A stretch of 64,000 nucleotides of DNA, from positions 62,001 to 126,000 of the forward strand of contig JPHH03000014.1 in the NCBI GenBank assembly GCA_000750105.3, in the 5' to 3' direction. Under the pieces are notes generated by a model that saw only the letters and a program-made list of their open reading frames with translations, searched no databases and had not been told where the DNA came from. Positions 40,670-51,748 of this stretch are shown in pieces. A program made the position numbers and the translations under genes. The stretch comes from Tolypocladium sp. Sup5 PDA-1 (Eukaryota; Ascomycota; Sordariomycetes; Hypocreales; Ophiocordycipitaceae). Positions within the stretch are counted from its first letter, which is position 1. Each line of letters begins with the position of its first letter.

Positions 40670-43600
40670 TCACTCGCCATCCCAAATCACCTTCATCGCG
40701 GTAGGGAACGGCCAAACACCACCCCAATCCTCCGTCATGAAGACGCTGTACCCTGCCGGCCCAGGCACCTTCTTCAACTCACCCTGCGGACCGGGAACCC
40801 TCTTCAGGCCCTTCTTCCGGAACAAGGCCCTGAACAGCTCAACCAGCGCCACCTGGCTAACCTCCCTGCCGAGTCGCATGTGCGGCTCGGCGCCGTAGTT
40901 AATGTACGAGTCGAGAGGCCGTCTCGGGTCGATCGTGTCCGGGTTCGTAAAGTGTTCGCCGTCGCGGGCGGCGGAGGTAAAGGAGACGAAGACGCGATCC
41001 CCGGGCTGGACCTTGACCTCGCGGCCGTCGTCCTCGGTGAAGGCATCTGCGGCGACGGCCTGGCGATATATGCCAGATGGGCCGGCCATGCGGATTCCTT
41101 CCATGGCGTAGCCGAGCAACAGGGTATCGGTCTCCTCGCTCGACCCTTGCGACGCGATGCGGTGGATCGCCTCGAGGTGCGGCTGGCCACTGGGGGACAG
41201 ATAGAAGTCTACTGCCTGGGCAAACTGTGGGGGAAACCATTATCAGTCATCGTGCTCTATCCTCACGCACCAGATATCATAGTTCACTCACCAGTTGGGC
41301 CTCGTTCGGCACCAAAGCTCCCGCGGTCGGCAGAATCTGGTCCCACGTAATCTCGTGCGGCTTCAAGCCCGCCTTCGATAGCCCCTTGATCAAGTTGACC
41401 CCATAATCCGACAGGGTGCTGTCCTTTGGCTTGCCGGTGAAGAGGCCGCTAATGCCCAGCGATGTGCTGAGCTTGACATTGGTCTCGACGATGCTCCCGA
41501 GCTGCGACGCCAACTCCTTTGCCTTTCGCCTCAGCGGGAACGACTTGACAGGGTCAAGGTCGAAGAAGATGGACGCAAAGATGGTCGCCAGCGCCGTATA
41601 CAGCTCCTGCTCGGAGAAGACACCCTTGGGGTTCTCCTGGGACTTAAGGGGCAGGTTGAACATCCTCGCGACAAAGTGCGTGTGAGCCAGGTTGCCCAGA
41701 TCACGCACCACGTCGCAATGAGTCTTTCCAGCAATCTTGTGCGACTTCTCCGCCATCAGACGCTCGGCAATCATCGAGTAGAAGGACTTGATGGACACCT
41801 TCCAGCCATCCTTGTTGAGAAGCGAGTCCAAGTGCTTTCGGTCCCCAGACTGCGCAGATCCTCGACGGGCACGGCCCATGAGGCTGTCCAGTCCTTCCTG
41901 CCAGTTCACACGGTACTTCTCGTCGTTGCCTAGGACATACTTTGCGCCTGCGTACGAAGAGACGTGGACCAACGGAGCGATGAGCTGCGGTCGGCCAAAG
42001 TTGAATTGCTCTACTCGGCCAAGATTTGTGAGAATCTTGTGGTTCTCCGGCGGAATGACCATAGGGTAATGGGCGTAAACCGAGTTCCGCTCGAAGTGGT
42101 TCGGGAACGCCCGCATGAACAGCTTGTAGAAGACGCAGCCGTGGTTGACATTGAAGTCGTAGTTGGCCTCGTTGTATCCCCACTGGGTCAGGTAGCCCGG
42201 GTGGTAGTCCGTCGTGTAATATCTGTCGCCCCGGACGAGGGACACGGCATCGGAGAGGACGACGCGGGAAATGGTGTACGTCGGGGCAATGCCGACGCCC
42301 GGAACCAGGGGCGTCTTGGCCTCCTCTGCGACCATGCCAGGGTAGAGCTCCACGTGGTCCGGGTGCTGGTACAGGTTACGCAGCTGGTCGGCAACGGCAG
42401 GGTCCGAGTTGATTTCCTCGAACGTGTCGTACGCCTTGAGGCCAAAGTGCTTGCGGAACTCGTTCAGGCCGGCGAGGTTCCACTTCCTGCCGCGGATGAT
42501 GCCCAGGATTTCAACCGGCTTCATGATCCGCGGGACGTTCTGTGCGCCGAAAGCACCGCCGGGCTGTTCAATGGCGGTTGCAAGACTGTTGACCAGATCG
42601 TCGTCGCTGAAGCGGCCGTCGGGTCCGCGGGTGAACCCGCCAAACGTGCGCTGCCCAGGGTCCTTGGGCATGGTCATCTCAAACTTCTTGACCGCGCCAA
42701 TCAGCGTCTGCAGGTTCATCTCGCCGTAGTTCTCCCCGAGGAGCTCCGTGTAGAAGTTCTGGATCCACTCGTCGTCCATCTGGGAGATGCACGAATGCCA
42801 GCGGTAGCAGAGGTTGAACTCGGCGGACACGACGTTTCCGACACCACTCTCGGCGCCCTCCGAGGTTCCCACCGAGACTCCCATCTCCTGTCGGGGATCC
42901 AAGGTCCATGACGAGTCGACACGGTTCAAGTTGATGATGTTCCTGACGTAGTCGATGAGGGTGATGTTGATGTACAGTCCCGAGGTGACGAGTCGGGCTG
43001 TCTGGAAGAGGTCCTCGTCGTACTTTTTCCACGCCGCGGCAGCCGCCTCTTCGCTCAGATTTTGTGGTGGCCTGGCATATTTGTTGCCTTCGTTGATGGC
43101 CGCCAGGTTTCCAGCGATGTAGTTGTGGAAGCGGTTGAACATAACGAGAATGATGCAGACGCCTGGCGGATTGCCGACAAGTCGCTTATCGGCAAAGGTA
43201 TCGGCCTTGAGCATGCCATCCTTGAACGTCCGAATGGAGTCGAGAGCCTCCTTTGTGTTTCCGTACAGAGGCGACAGATCGAGGTACGAGGATGAGTCGT
43301 TTTGGTTTCCGTCCTTCGAGTTGGTCGAGAACAAGTCTGCAGCGCATCAGTCGCCATTCAGCTAAGGATACTCCCTCGGGTTCGCTCTCACCGTGAATAA
43401 TAATGGTAGCCCAGTACCACAGAATGCTCGAAACATTGTTCGGGTTCTTCTTGAAGCCATCTCGCGCCATGACGGCCTCGTACACGGTCTCGGGATCGGG
43501 CAAAGCGCCGAGATTCGCCTTTCCAGGCTTCACTGTGCGAGAATACGGCGTGCCGGCCGCCCCCAGCTTCGGCATCAGAGGGTTCTGCAAAGCTAGTTAG

Positions 43601-44240
43601 CCAAATGGCCCATTTGCATAACGGCATGAGAGGGGTTGCGCTGACGTTGTTCGATCCGTCGGGCTGACGATAGCGATACTGGTCTCCCATGTACAGCAGC
43701 GGAGGATGGTCCAGCGAGTTCCACAACTTGTCAATGAACAAGTTGGTGAGCACCTCTTGCCTCGGCGAGTGGTCCGGCATTGTAGCAACCATCTGAATCG
43801 TCCTCTCCATAATCATCGTCTTGTCATCGGACTGCGTTTCGCCCTTGAGTTTCGCAGCGACCATGTCCTTGAGAGTCTTGAGGTCTGCTCCCGTTAGCAT
43901 CATACCCAGGTGAATACCACGTCTGAAAATACTTTCCTCCCCATCCAATACTGCGGAGATCCTGTATCAGACCGGGCCGCTTGACGACCGCTCGATAAGA
44001 ACCGTCTCCCATCTCAGTCGGAAGAGGCCGGCGTGACGCCTGGCGAAACTGGGATAGAGACCAAGTTTCGCTCTTCTTGGGCTTGCTCGACGGCTTTCCC
44101 TGGCTGGCATTGTTCTGGGTGTTCGATGAGCGGCTATGGACCCCATGCTGCTGGGTTCCATTGGCATGGATGCCGTTCTGGACTCCATTCTGCGCGCCAT
44201 TCTGGGCTCCTTCGCCCCTCGACTCTACGCCTGGCGACAT
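40670..44240 (-). CDS. Psi-factor-producing oxygenase (fatty-acid dioxygenase fused to P450-like domain)
   Basis: Five exons: 44240..43952, 43884..43646, 43584..43392, 43336..41292 and 41224..40670, giving 1106 residues. The first splice donor (GTATTG) is the least certain; it is the only one tried that keeps the frame with the TGCTAACG branch site and CAG acceptor. The N-terminal half is a heme-peroxidase-type dioxygenase: distal His240 (IIIHD), catalytic Tyr418 and proximal His421 in CYRWHS. The C-terminal half is a P450 fold; the ExxR motif is kept (EGIR, 964-967), but the heme-binding loop reads GAEPHMRLGRE, with Arg1039 where the thiolate cysteine should be. Ppo enzymes oxygenate linoleic acid to hydroperoxides; those with a working P450 half isomerise them to diols. 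The missing cysteine resembles 10R-dioxygenase (PpoC) types, so only the first step is expected. Oxylipins of this class control sporulation. Confidence 0.93.
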
Positions 44241-46114
44241 GTTTTCGAAGTTACCCGTAACCTGAAGCTCAAATTATCAAGTCGTGTAAAGCCGGAAACG
44301 GTGCCACACGCGCGAGGATGCGAGGCCGCGCCCGTCTTTATGAGTAACAGTGCAAGGTCCTGTCTCAGTCAGGTAGCGACAACAACATACCCTGTGTTGC
44401 TGTGACGTGCAGTTTTATCCCATCTGGGACGTCGACGCAAGCCTCGAACCGCCTCTGCATCTGATCTTTCCTCTCTTCAGTAATCTCACTGGGTCGTGCG
44501 AGCGGGGCATTACCCACGACGGTTGGGCAATAACTTCCCCGCCGTTTGTCGCGATCGGTCGACCGTGATGCCTGCATCACAGATACAGTACGCCAGCGAG
44601 TAAAGGCCAATGAGAGAAGGCATTTCGGAGCGACGTGGCGTTAACAGACCACAATCAGTGCTACTGTACTCCGTATGTACGGACTACACAGGCCCAAGCT
44701 TGAACATCAGACAGGGGTTGGGGTTCGGGGAGTTTCCACGGCGGCGAATGGGAGGTTGGTTACATACTCGCGAGAGGCATCTTCAGCAGAAGCAACTCGG
44801 CCCCGTGCCAATGCCGTGTAATTATCAGGTGACAACATGGCCGCTCACTAGTAAGCGGGCCGCAATCCATGCAACAGCGGCTCGGGCCTGTCGGAGTGGG
44901 TGACTGTGCTGTTCCTGTGCCGGAATAGACAGCCGGCAGACCGCGTGTGACGGTTGCCGTGGAGTCTCATCCGCCAACGTCGCCGATTCATCAATACATG
45001 CGAAGTAGTCCGTAGCACTCGTATTGCCATGAGTCCTGTAAGACCGTTTGGGCATGAGGTTTCCGTGTCCCGAGACAATGGGCCTCCAACGCCAAGTCGA
45101 GGAGTCGACCGTCCTTGCAACTCTGCCTGCAAGCGACAACACATCCAGACAGGTCCCCGATGACGTCGCCCAGACGGCACATCTCCACGACATCCTCATC
45201 ATCTAGCGTTGCATCTACCCGCTCTACCGTTCCCGTGAAGTGACGTATCAGCTGCGTGCAGCACCAGTTCTGCTCACTCGAGATAGGATGGCAATGTGCG
45301 CTTGGTGTTGTCTTCAACTCTTGGTGGCGTGCCATGCATTCAGCTGTCCTGCAAGCGAGGTTGGAAGAAGCAAAACCGTATCCAGTCGGTCATCTCGGGA
45401 GCTGGGGTGGGTGTGGACTTCGAGCGGGCCATGTCCTGTCCTAATTGAGACCTGCAGCAAGCCATGCTTCGTTCAGCAGATCATTGCTCTCTTTCCCGCG
45501 CCTTGCTAACTTGACGGCCAAGATTGGTTGCCGCTTCAGTCCACGTAGCATCCGCAACGGCGCCTTTCGTAGCTCATCTGCAGGAGGGCGGATGAGGGGG
45601 TTTCCGCCAAATCACATTTCCCGAAACGCCGACAAGAGTGCACGATAATATTCTCTATTTGTACGGAATCCTCTCTATTCCGTTGCCTTGATAAGCATGT
45701 GGCTGGCATTCAAAGGCCGTTATTCTCCGTCAATTGCCTCTCGCAGTCGCATAGGCAGACGGTAGCCAATCAGTCGAGCTCAGATGCTGAGTGTATCCCG
45801 GCCAATGTGGTGTTGTTCGTCCGCACAGAAGAGCCAATATACAGGAGTCGTTCCCCCCGCGCCAGAAACAAACGCGAGCCTGCATCATCTTCAGTTGTCA
45901 CTCGTTATCGTTTCAGCAAAGCAACTTTGCACATTGTGTATCGTCATATCGCCACGAGATGGCGCATTGTTTGGCCAGCATTCTGTTCAAGGCCCATGTT
46001 TGGCCCTTGTTGCCAGCCCAGCCAACCTTTTAAAGCTGGAAACATTCGGCTTTCTTTAGCCTAGGCTCCAGTGGGGATAATGTTCGTGAATCGCTTTCTA
46101 CCTTGTCTTCCCCT
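44241..46114. other. Intergenic upstream of the Ppo gene
   Basis: 1.87 kb between the Ppo start and the 3' end of the AMSH-like gene. A TACTCCGTATGTACGGACTA palindrome-like motif is near 44668. No convincing gene; ORFs of 60-125 codons lack coding character. Confidence 0.35.
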
Positions 46115-47851
46115 TTACTTCGTTCGCAGGTCCTGCACGTAGAAAGGCATCTTATCGCTTTCGTACACATGGCCGTGCGGGTGCTCCGTCTCCCGGTAGA
46201 TGTTGTCAATCGAGTGCTGATGGAAGGTATCCTGGTGTCTGCAGTCCAAGATGTGGTCCAACCCAGGGGGGTGGGTGAGCCGGAAGATTCCATACCTGGG
46301 GCACATGGCAGGTCAGCACAGCGTCACACTTGGGGGTCTCATGGCGAACACATACGATGGCTTGAACCTGGGAGCGCACACGATAGCAATGCTCTCTGGC
46401 ATCATGACCTGATACCCAGCATGCGTGTGCAAATCTCGCGAGCTCATGAAGCACGTCTGCGTCGGGTGCGTGTGGATCCACCCCAGCACCAGCAGGTCCT
46501 CGCTTGCGCAGTAGTCGAAAATGGCACCTTCATTCTCCGTCTCGCAGGTGTCGGAAGTGCACTTTTGGTCGGGGATGAGGAGGCAGCGCACAAACAAGGC
46601 GTTGTTGACTGGTGTTCCGCAGAGAATGCCGCACATTTCCAACCCGGCTCGAGTGTTCTTCGACGCGATGTCGAGAAACGTGGATCGAAGCGAGCTTGGG
46701 AGGAAAACGGAGCGAATCGGATCACCGTTCTCGAGATAGGCACCTGGCTTGAAAGCGAGCCGCTCTTTCCTAGGGAGCGGCGGTCCATCCAGCGGGCCCT
46801 TTGGAGGGAGAAGAGGCCGTTCAGTTGCCACATATGGGGGAGTTGGGACGAGCGGTGCGTACTCGTCGAGAGGTACTTTGCGTGGGACGGCGGGCATCAA
46901 GGCACCTGAATTGGGGAAACGAACCGGTGCATCAACCTTTTCCGCAGGCGGCAGACCTTCCTTGGGTGGCCGACTCGGTGCAGGCATCGACGGTGGCTGC
47001 GGCTGACGCTGAGATCCCGCATATGCCACGGGTTTTGGCTTTGTGATGGAGGGATAGTTGTATTGGGCTGGGATCACCGCATGAGCCGATCCGCGATCGG
47101 GAATTGTCTCCTCATCGCCTCCAACCTGCTGGTCACGGCTCAGGTATCTCCTGGCCGTTTCCATCTGCCTCTGCAGGTCATCGTCACCTGGAGCCCGAAA
47201 TCGGCCATCCCCGCGAGCTTGGTGATCAGATTTTCGAGAAGCTCTAGACTCTCGTCTAGCCTGGTCCCTCCGAGCCAGCTCCTTCTGGGCCAAATCGACG
47301 GCCAACTCTTGGTGCTCGGAGGCGTCGAGGACTTTTGCATGCCCGCCCAAGCTAGGATCCCGGGCCGCGAAGGCTGCGTAGCTCGACGGAGCCTTTTGAT
47401 GTTCACGTTGGCTCGACTGGGCAGACGACGACATTCGCTCCCACTCTTCGTATTCGTCCTCGACGACGGGCTTGATGTGCTCCAAATTGTCGAGGACGCT
47501 ATCGATGCGCTTCGCTAACGGCTTGAATGCTTCCCGGCTATTCGGGTCCTTGAACTTTGGATGTTTGGGTAGGCAGTTGAGGACCAGTACCGAGTGACGG
47601 TACAACATCATGTACGCTCGTCCATAGTCGCCGTCGGCAAGGGCAAAAGACGCCTGCGGCGGTGGTCAGTCCTCGGGACTTTGTTCGGGGGCAAGGCAAC
47701 GCGTGTATCGTACCTCTTGGTGAAGAGTTTCGGCAGCTCGAGCCCAGTACTTGAACTCAATGTTGGTGTTGAAGCTGAAGTTCTCAGCCTGCGCGACCAG
47801 CGAGCTGACGGTCTGCGGCCGCGTGGGCCGCGCCGAGGAGCGAGGATCCAT
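46115..47851 (-). CDS. AMSH/Sst2-like JAMM deubiquitinase
   Basis: Three exons: 47851..47714, 47653..46356 and 46295..46115, giving 538 residues. The N-terminal part (YWARAAETLHQE, then GRAYMMLYRHSVLVL) matches the USP8 dimerisation/MIT-like helical region of AMSH. The middle is Pro/Arg/Gln-rich and disordered. The C-terminal JAMM/MPN+ metalloprotease domain has the zinc motif WIHTHPTQTCFMSSRD with its two His and Asp, a preceding catalytic Glu in the EMCGILCG strand, and DLHTHAGYQ. Known role: zinc-dependent removal of Lys63-linked ubiquitin from endosomal cargo, working with ESCRT-0/III. Vps4, which recycles ESCRT-III, is encoded 2 kb away. The ending RLTHPPGLDHIL is typical. Confidence 0.93.
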
Positions 47852-48666
47852 TTTCTCTTGCGACGACGATGTCAACTGGAGACGAAGGGGGGTATGTTAG
47901 CAGCGCAACGACGCCAGCCCGCGGCTATGATGGCTCGGGGCATAATAGTAATGCGGAAGAGGCGATGATCATGCTGGGATGACCAGAATCCGTACTCCCA
48001 TGGGTGGCGTATCGGCGGCCTGGAAGCCTGCGGGAACCTGTATGGATGGTGCAAGCAGGTTGTTGATGCAAGTTGCAGGTGGTGTGCGGTGTTGCGTGGC
48101 GCGTTTCTAAGAACTTGGAGGTGGGTGAGGCAAGGTCAGCCCCAAGTCACAGGTGTGGTGGGGGTTTCAAGTTGGGGGTGGTCAGTGCAGCTGCCAGTGA
48201 GGGGCAGGTTGACCGCGGGGTGCCAACGGCCTGTAACCTCAGGCTCACCACCACCAGCTGCACCACAGCTGTACCTCTCAGTGAGGTTGCATTCTGGCAT
48301 GTTCCTTTTCTTCACGCCAGCATATGTATAGCCCGTGGTATTATAAATTCGTCCAATTCATCATATGTTCACGTTTCATCCGCACCAGTGTCGTATTTTC
48401 TGGCTGCCTCGCTGGGTACTGATCCCTGCTTGGTATCGGCATGAGCTGGAAGCTTCTCGACCTCGAGAGGCAACAATATAGAAGCCTGCCTAACATGGAT
48501 CAGAAAGGTGCAAATGACGTAGCAGCTGTCTCTGTAGTGGACATTCCATTCGCGGTTTTTCATGAGCAACGTCCAATACGTGGATATGTGAAAAAAAATT
48601 GCCCCGGGTTTTGCCAATACCGTGGTGGAACAGGCGTCTATTCTGGTAACTGTGCTCTGCAGGCAA
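47852..48666. other. Intergenic upstream of AMSH-like, downstream of prefoldin gene
   Basis: About 815 nt. The short ORF near 48441 has no coding features. CAGGTGTGGTGGGGG-like G-rich stretches lie near 48150. No gene is seen. Confidence 0.3.
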
Positions 48667-49210
48667 TCATTGAGCTGGCTGCTTGCCCTGCCCGGAGGCT
48701 GCCCCTTGCGCCGCAGCCTGTGTCTGAATAATCTCCGTCTTCTTCTTCTCAATCTTTTCCTGTGTCTCCTTGATCTGGCTTTCTTGCCTTGAGCTGCATC
48801 GCCCAGTTAGCGATGTAAATAGGGGCAACGGCTGGTGCTGACCAACATTTCTCCAGTGATAAAGTCCAATCGCCCTTTGACCGTGCTCTCGGCTTCCACC
48901 TTGTCTTGCTTGAGAAGAACCGGCCCCACGAGCTTGTAGATGGTCTCCTCGTCTCCCACGGTGTCAAACTCCTAGTCTCTGCGTCAGTTGATCTTGCGTC
49001 ACGCTGAGGTGTGCCTCATGCGGACCTTTTGAACGCCGAGGTTCTCCTGCTTCTGCCCTTCTAGTTTTTGCCGAGACTCAACAGTGCTCTGCAGGTCTAT
49101 TGGGATTTCGTCAGCTGCGAGCTCGTCGCAAACCTGTGGAAACTGTCACCTTGTTGAAGTTTTTGATAGTCCTCCGAGAGGGACTGGAGGTGGGCTTGGA
49201 CGTCAGCCAT
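48667..49210 (-). CDS. Prefoldin subunit 6 (beta-type)
   Basis: Four short exons, 49210..49150, 49096..49026, 48971..48847 and 48793..48667, join to 127 residues, the usual length for a beta-type prefoldin subunit. No single open frame shows the gene because every exon is 61-127 nt. Seen: MADVQAHLQSLSEDYQKLQQ, then coiled-coil heptads (STVESRQKLEGQKQENLG), the central beta-hairpin VGDEETIYKLVGPVLLKQD, and a second coiled coil (ESQIKETQEKIEKKK) with a Gln/Ala-rich end. The last intron joins as GEISRQESQ, chosen over a nearer acceptor because it keeps the helix length. Known role: prefoldin, a hexamer of two alpha-type and four beta-type subunits, delivers unfolded actin and tubulin to the CCT chaperonin. 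It lies head to head with VPS4, 514 nt apart. Confidence 0.9.
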
Positions 49211-49724
49211 GGTTGCCGGGCTGGGGCAATGCTTGCTCGGAGCTCTTTGAATAAATCGGAAGCTGTATCTCAATCATCCGCTTGCTCTATGGTAAGCCGT
49301 GGGTGTCGCCTTTGGTCGCTTTGTGAAAGCTCGTTGCCTTGTCGCAAGTCTGTGAGGCTGGTTGGATGCTGTTGAAGTGTCGATGCCCCACCACCGCTAT
49401 CAAAACGCTGGCCCCTCCCCGATACCTACATGTTACCCCGCCAATACCAGCAGCGCCAGGTACCGCGCTTCTGACGTTACCTCATCATCCACCAGCATCT
49501 CCATCGTAACTCTTCGCACGCGTCGTCTGCCGCTCCGTCGACGTCGAAACGTCTGTCCTACGCTGAGCCAGCTTCGCCAGTCGGCTCTTTTCTCGTTCCC
49601 GGACCTCTCGTGCGATACGTCTGCCGCCGGCTCGAGGCAGCTGCGATACCATCTCTCCCCTCCAGGCTCCCCCTCTACTTCAACCTCCGACCAGAGCCGC
49701 CGAGCCACGCGTGCAGACGTCAAG
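49211..49724. other. Divergent promoter region of prefoldin 6 and VPS4 genes
   Basis: A 514 nt spacer shared by two housekeeping genes that point apart. No repeat or clear TATA box is seen. Confidence 0.35.
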
Positions 49725-51137
49725 ATGTCGACCAACTTCCGAGACCGCGCCATCGCCGAGGTGCAAAAGGCCATTGCGGCGGATCACAACAAGGAGTACC
49801 AAAAGGCCTTTGATCTCTACATGTCGTCCATGGAGCTCTGGGTCAAGGCTCTGAAGTGGGAGAAAAACAAGGCGCTCAAGGCAACCATGCAGGAGAAGAT
49901 GGCCACCTACCTCGACCGCGCCGAGAAGCTCAAGCAGTTTCTGCAATCCGAGGCCGACAACAACGCCAACGGCGGCAAGGCTCTCATGGGTGTGAATGGA
50001 TCAACCACGGGGAAGAGCAAAGACACTGTCGAAGACGATGACAACAAAAAGCTCCGGAACGCACTGTCGGGCGCCATATTGCAGGAGAGGCCCAACGTAC
50101 GGTGGGAGGATATTGCCGGCCTGGAGGGCGCCAAGGAGACTCTAAAGGAGGCCGTGGTGCTGCCAATAAAGTTCCCCAGCCTGTTCCAGGGCAAACGACA
50201 GGCGTGGAAGGGCATATTGCTGTACGGCCCGCCTGGAACGGGTAAAAGTTATTTGGCCAAGGCTGTCGCGACAGAGGCAAACAGCACCTTTTTCAGCATC
50301 AGCAGTTCAGATTTGGTGAGCAAATGGATGGGAGAGAGTGAACGGTAAGTCGCTCCCGCAGGGGGGGGGCGTTGGGTCCTTGCTGACGGCTGCCTTTCCT
50401 CTCCAGCCTTGTCAAGCTTCTTTTCTCCATGGCCAGGGAAAACAAGCCTTCAGTCATCTTCATTGATGAAATTGACGCGCTTTGCGGGCCGCGAGGCGAG
50501 GGCGAATCCGAGGCGTCCCGTCGTATAAAGACTGAGATTCTGGTCCAGATGGACGGTGTGGGCAATGACAGCAAGGGGATCCTTGTGTTGGGAGCAACCA
50601 ACATCCCCTGGCAACTGGACGCAGCCATCCGTCGACGATTCCAGCGACGAGTTCACATTGGCCTGCCGGACACCAATGGCCGCGCAAGAATGTTCAAGCT
50701 TGCTGTCGGCGACACCGACACATCGCTGCAATCGAGCGACTACAATGTCCTGGCGACCAAGTCGGATGGGTTCTCAGGCAGTGACATCGCCAACGTAGTG
50801 CAGACTGCGCTGATGCGGCCTGTCCGCAAGATCCTGCAGGCCACGCACTTTAAGCCGGTAAGTGTTGGGTGAGCGAGGGCCGTGGGCGTGTGACTCTGTG
50901 CTAACCTTTGACAAGGTCATGAAAGATGGCAAGCGAATGCTGATTCCGTGCTCGCCTGGAGACCCCGAGAAGATTGAGATGACCTACGACGATGTCAATT
51001 CAGACGAGCTTCTCGCCCCTGACGTCTTGCTAAAGGACTTTGAGCTAGCACTCGACGATTCGCATCCTACGGTGTCCAAAGAGGATATCGAGAAGCAGAT
51101 TGACTGGACGAATGAATTTGGCAGCGAAGGAGCTTGA
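49725..51137 (+). CDS. VPS4: Vps4 AAA-ATPase of the ESCRT pathway
   Basis: Three exons: 49725..50344, 50407..50857 and 50916..51137, giving 430 residues, the normal length. The first intron carries a nine-base G run. N-terminal MIT domain about 1-75 (AIAEVQKAIAADHNKEYQKA), linker, then the AAA domain: Walker A GPPGTGKS about 173-180, Walker B IFIDEIDAL, sensor GATNIPW and arginine-finger region AAIRRRFQRRV. The C-terminal helix (EDIEKQIDWTNEFGSEGA) is the known Vps4 ending. Role: the hexamer binds ESCRT-III tails through the MIT domain and disassembles the filaments with ATP, needed for multivesicular body formation and membrane scission at endosomes. Start context is good (AAGATGTCG). All catalytic motifs are intact. 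Confidence 0.97.
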
Positions 51138-51748
51138 GCGCAAGGGGGCTTTTGGCCCCGGGCGATGTGGCATGACGGCGTCTTCAGGAGTTATACTTGG
51201 GCATCTGGCGAGCTTCCGTATACACGCGTGTCTTTCCAGGGGTCGGTAGCCTATGTTGACTTGCACGCTGAGGGGGCTGCTGGCTAGTTGGCAGGCGGCA
51301 TTACAGACGAAAAGTCACGGCTAGAATGCCTGTGTTTCTGCAGGCATTCCACTTCTCAGACAATGACCCTTGGAACCCTCTTGTCAAGCGACGTACAGCG
51401 TAGATAATCTACTGTATTTGAATAACATCTTGCCTGGATGACGAGACTATCCCACTGCAGCTCTCGATTTTACCGTAACCGCGAACTCTATACAGAGATG
51501 ATTCAGGAAATTTCTCAGCAATGATAATTGTCTTTCATTTACTACAAGACTTGCGTAATAAACTGGAAATGCAGTCCTTCATATCGATGCAGGTCGGGCA
51601 ACAGGTATAGGGTAAATACTCGGTTGTGGAGACACCGCGAAACTGCCGGACGGTCGGCGCTGGCAGAATCCCGAAATGATGTCAAAGCCCACGACAAGCT
51701 TCCTCGCAACTCTCCATACCAGCCAGAGTCAACCACTGCCGAAGCTTC
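51138..51748. other. Intergenic between VPS4 and TFB-like genes
   Basis: About 611 nt with the VPS4 3' flank. The sequence CTGTGTTTCTGCAGGCATTCCAC near 51330 contains a small inverted repeat (AATGCCTG and CAGGCATT). No gene is seen. Confidence 0.3.

Noticed and set aside
40604..41350. A 248-codon plus-strand open frame opposite the Ppo gene
   Set aside because: It lies fully against coding DNA of the Ppo 3' exons, has no domain and reflects GC-rich codon use on the other strand.
41964..42911. A 315-codon plus-strand open frame opposite the Ppo gene
   Set aside because: It is antisense to the conserved dioxygenase exon and has no recognisable motif.
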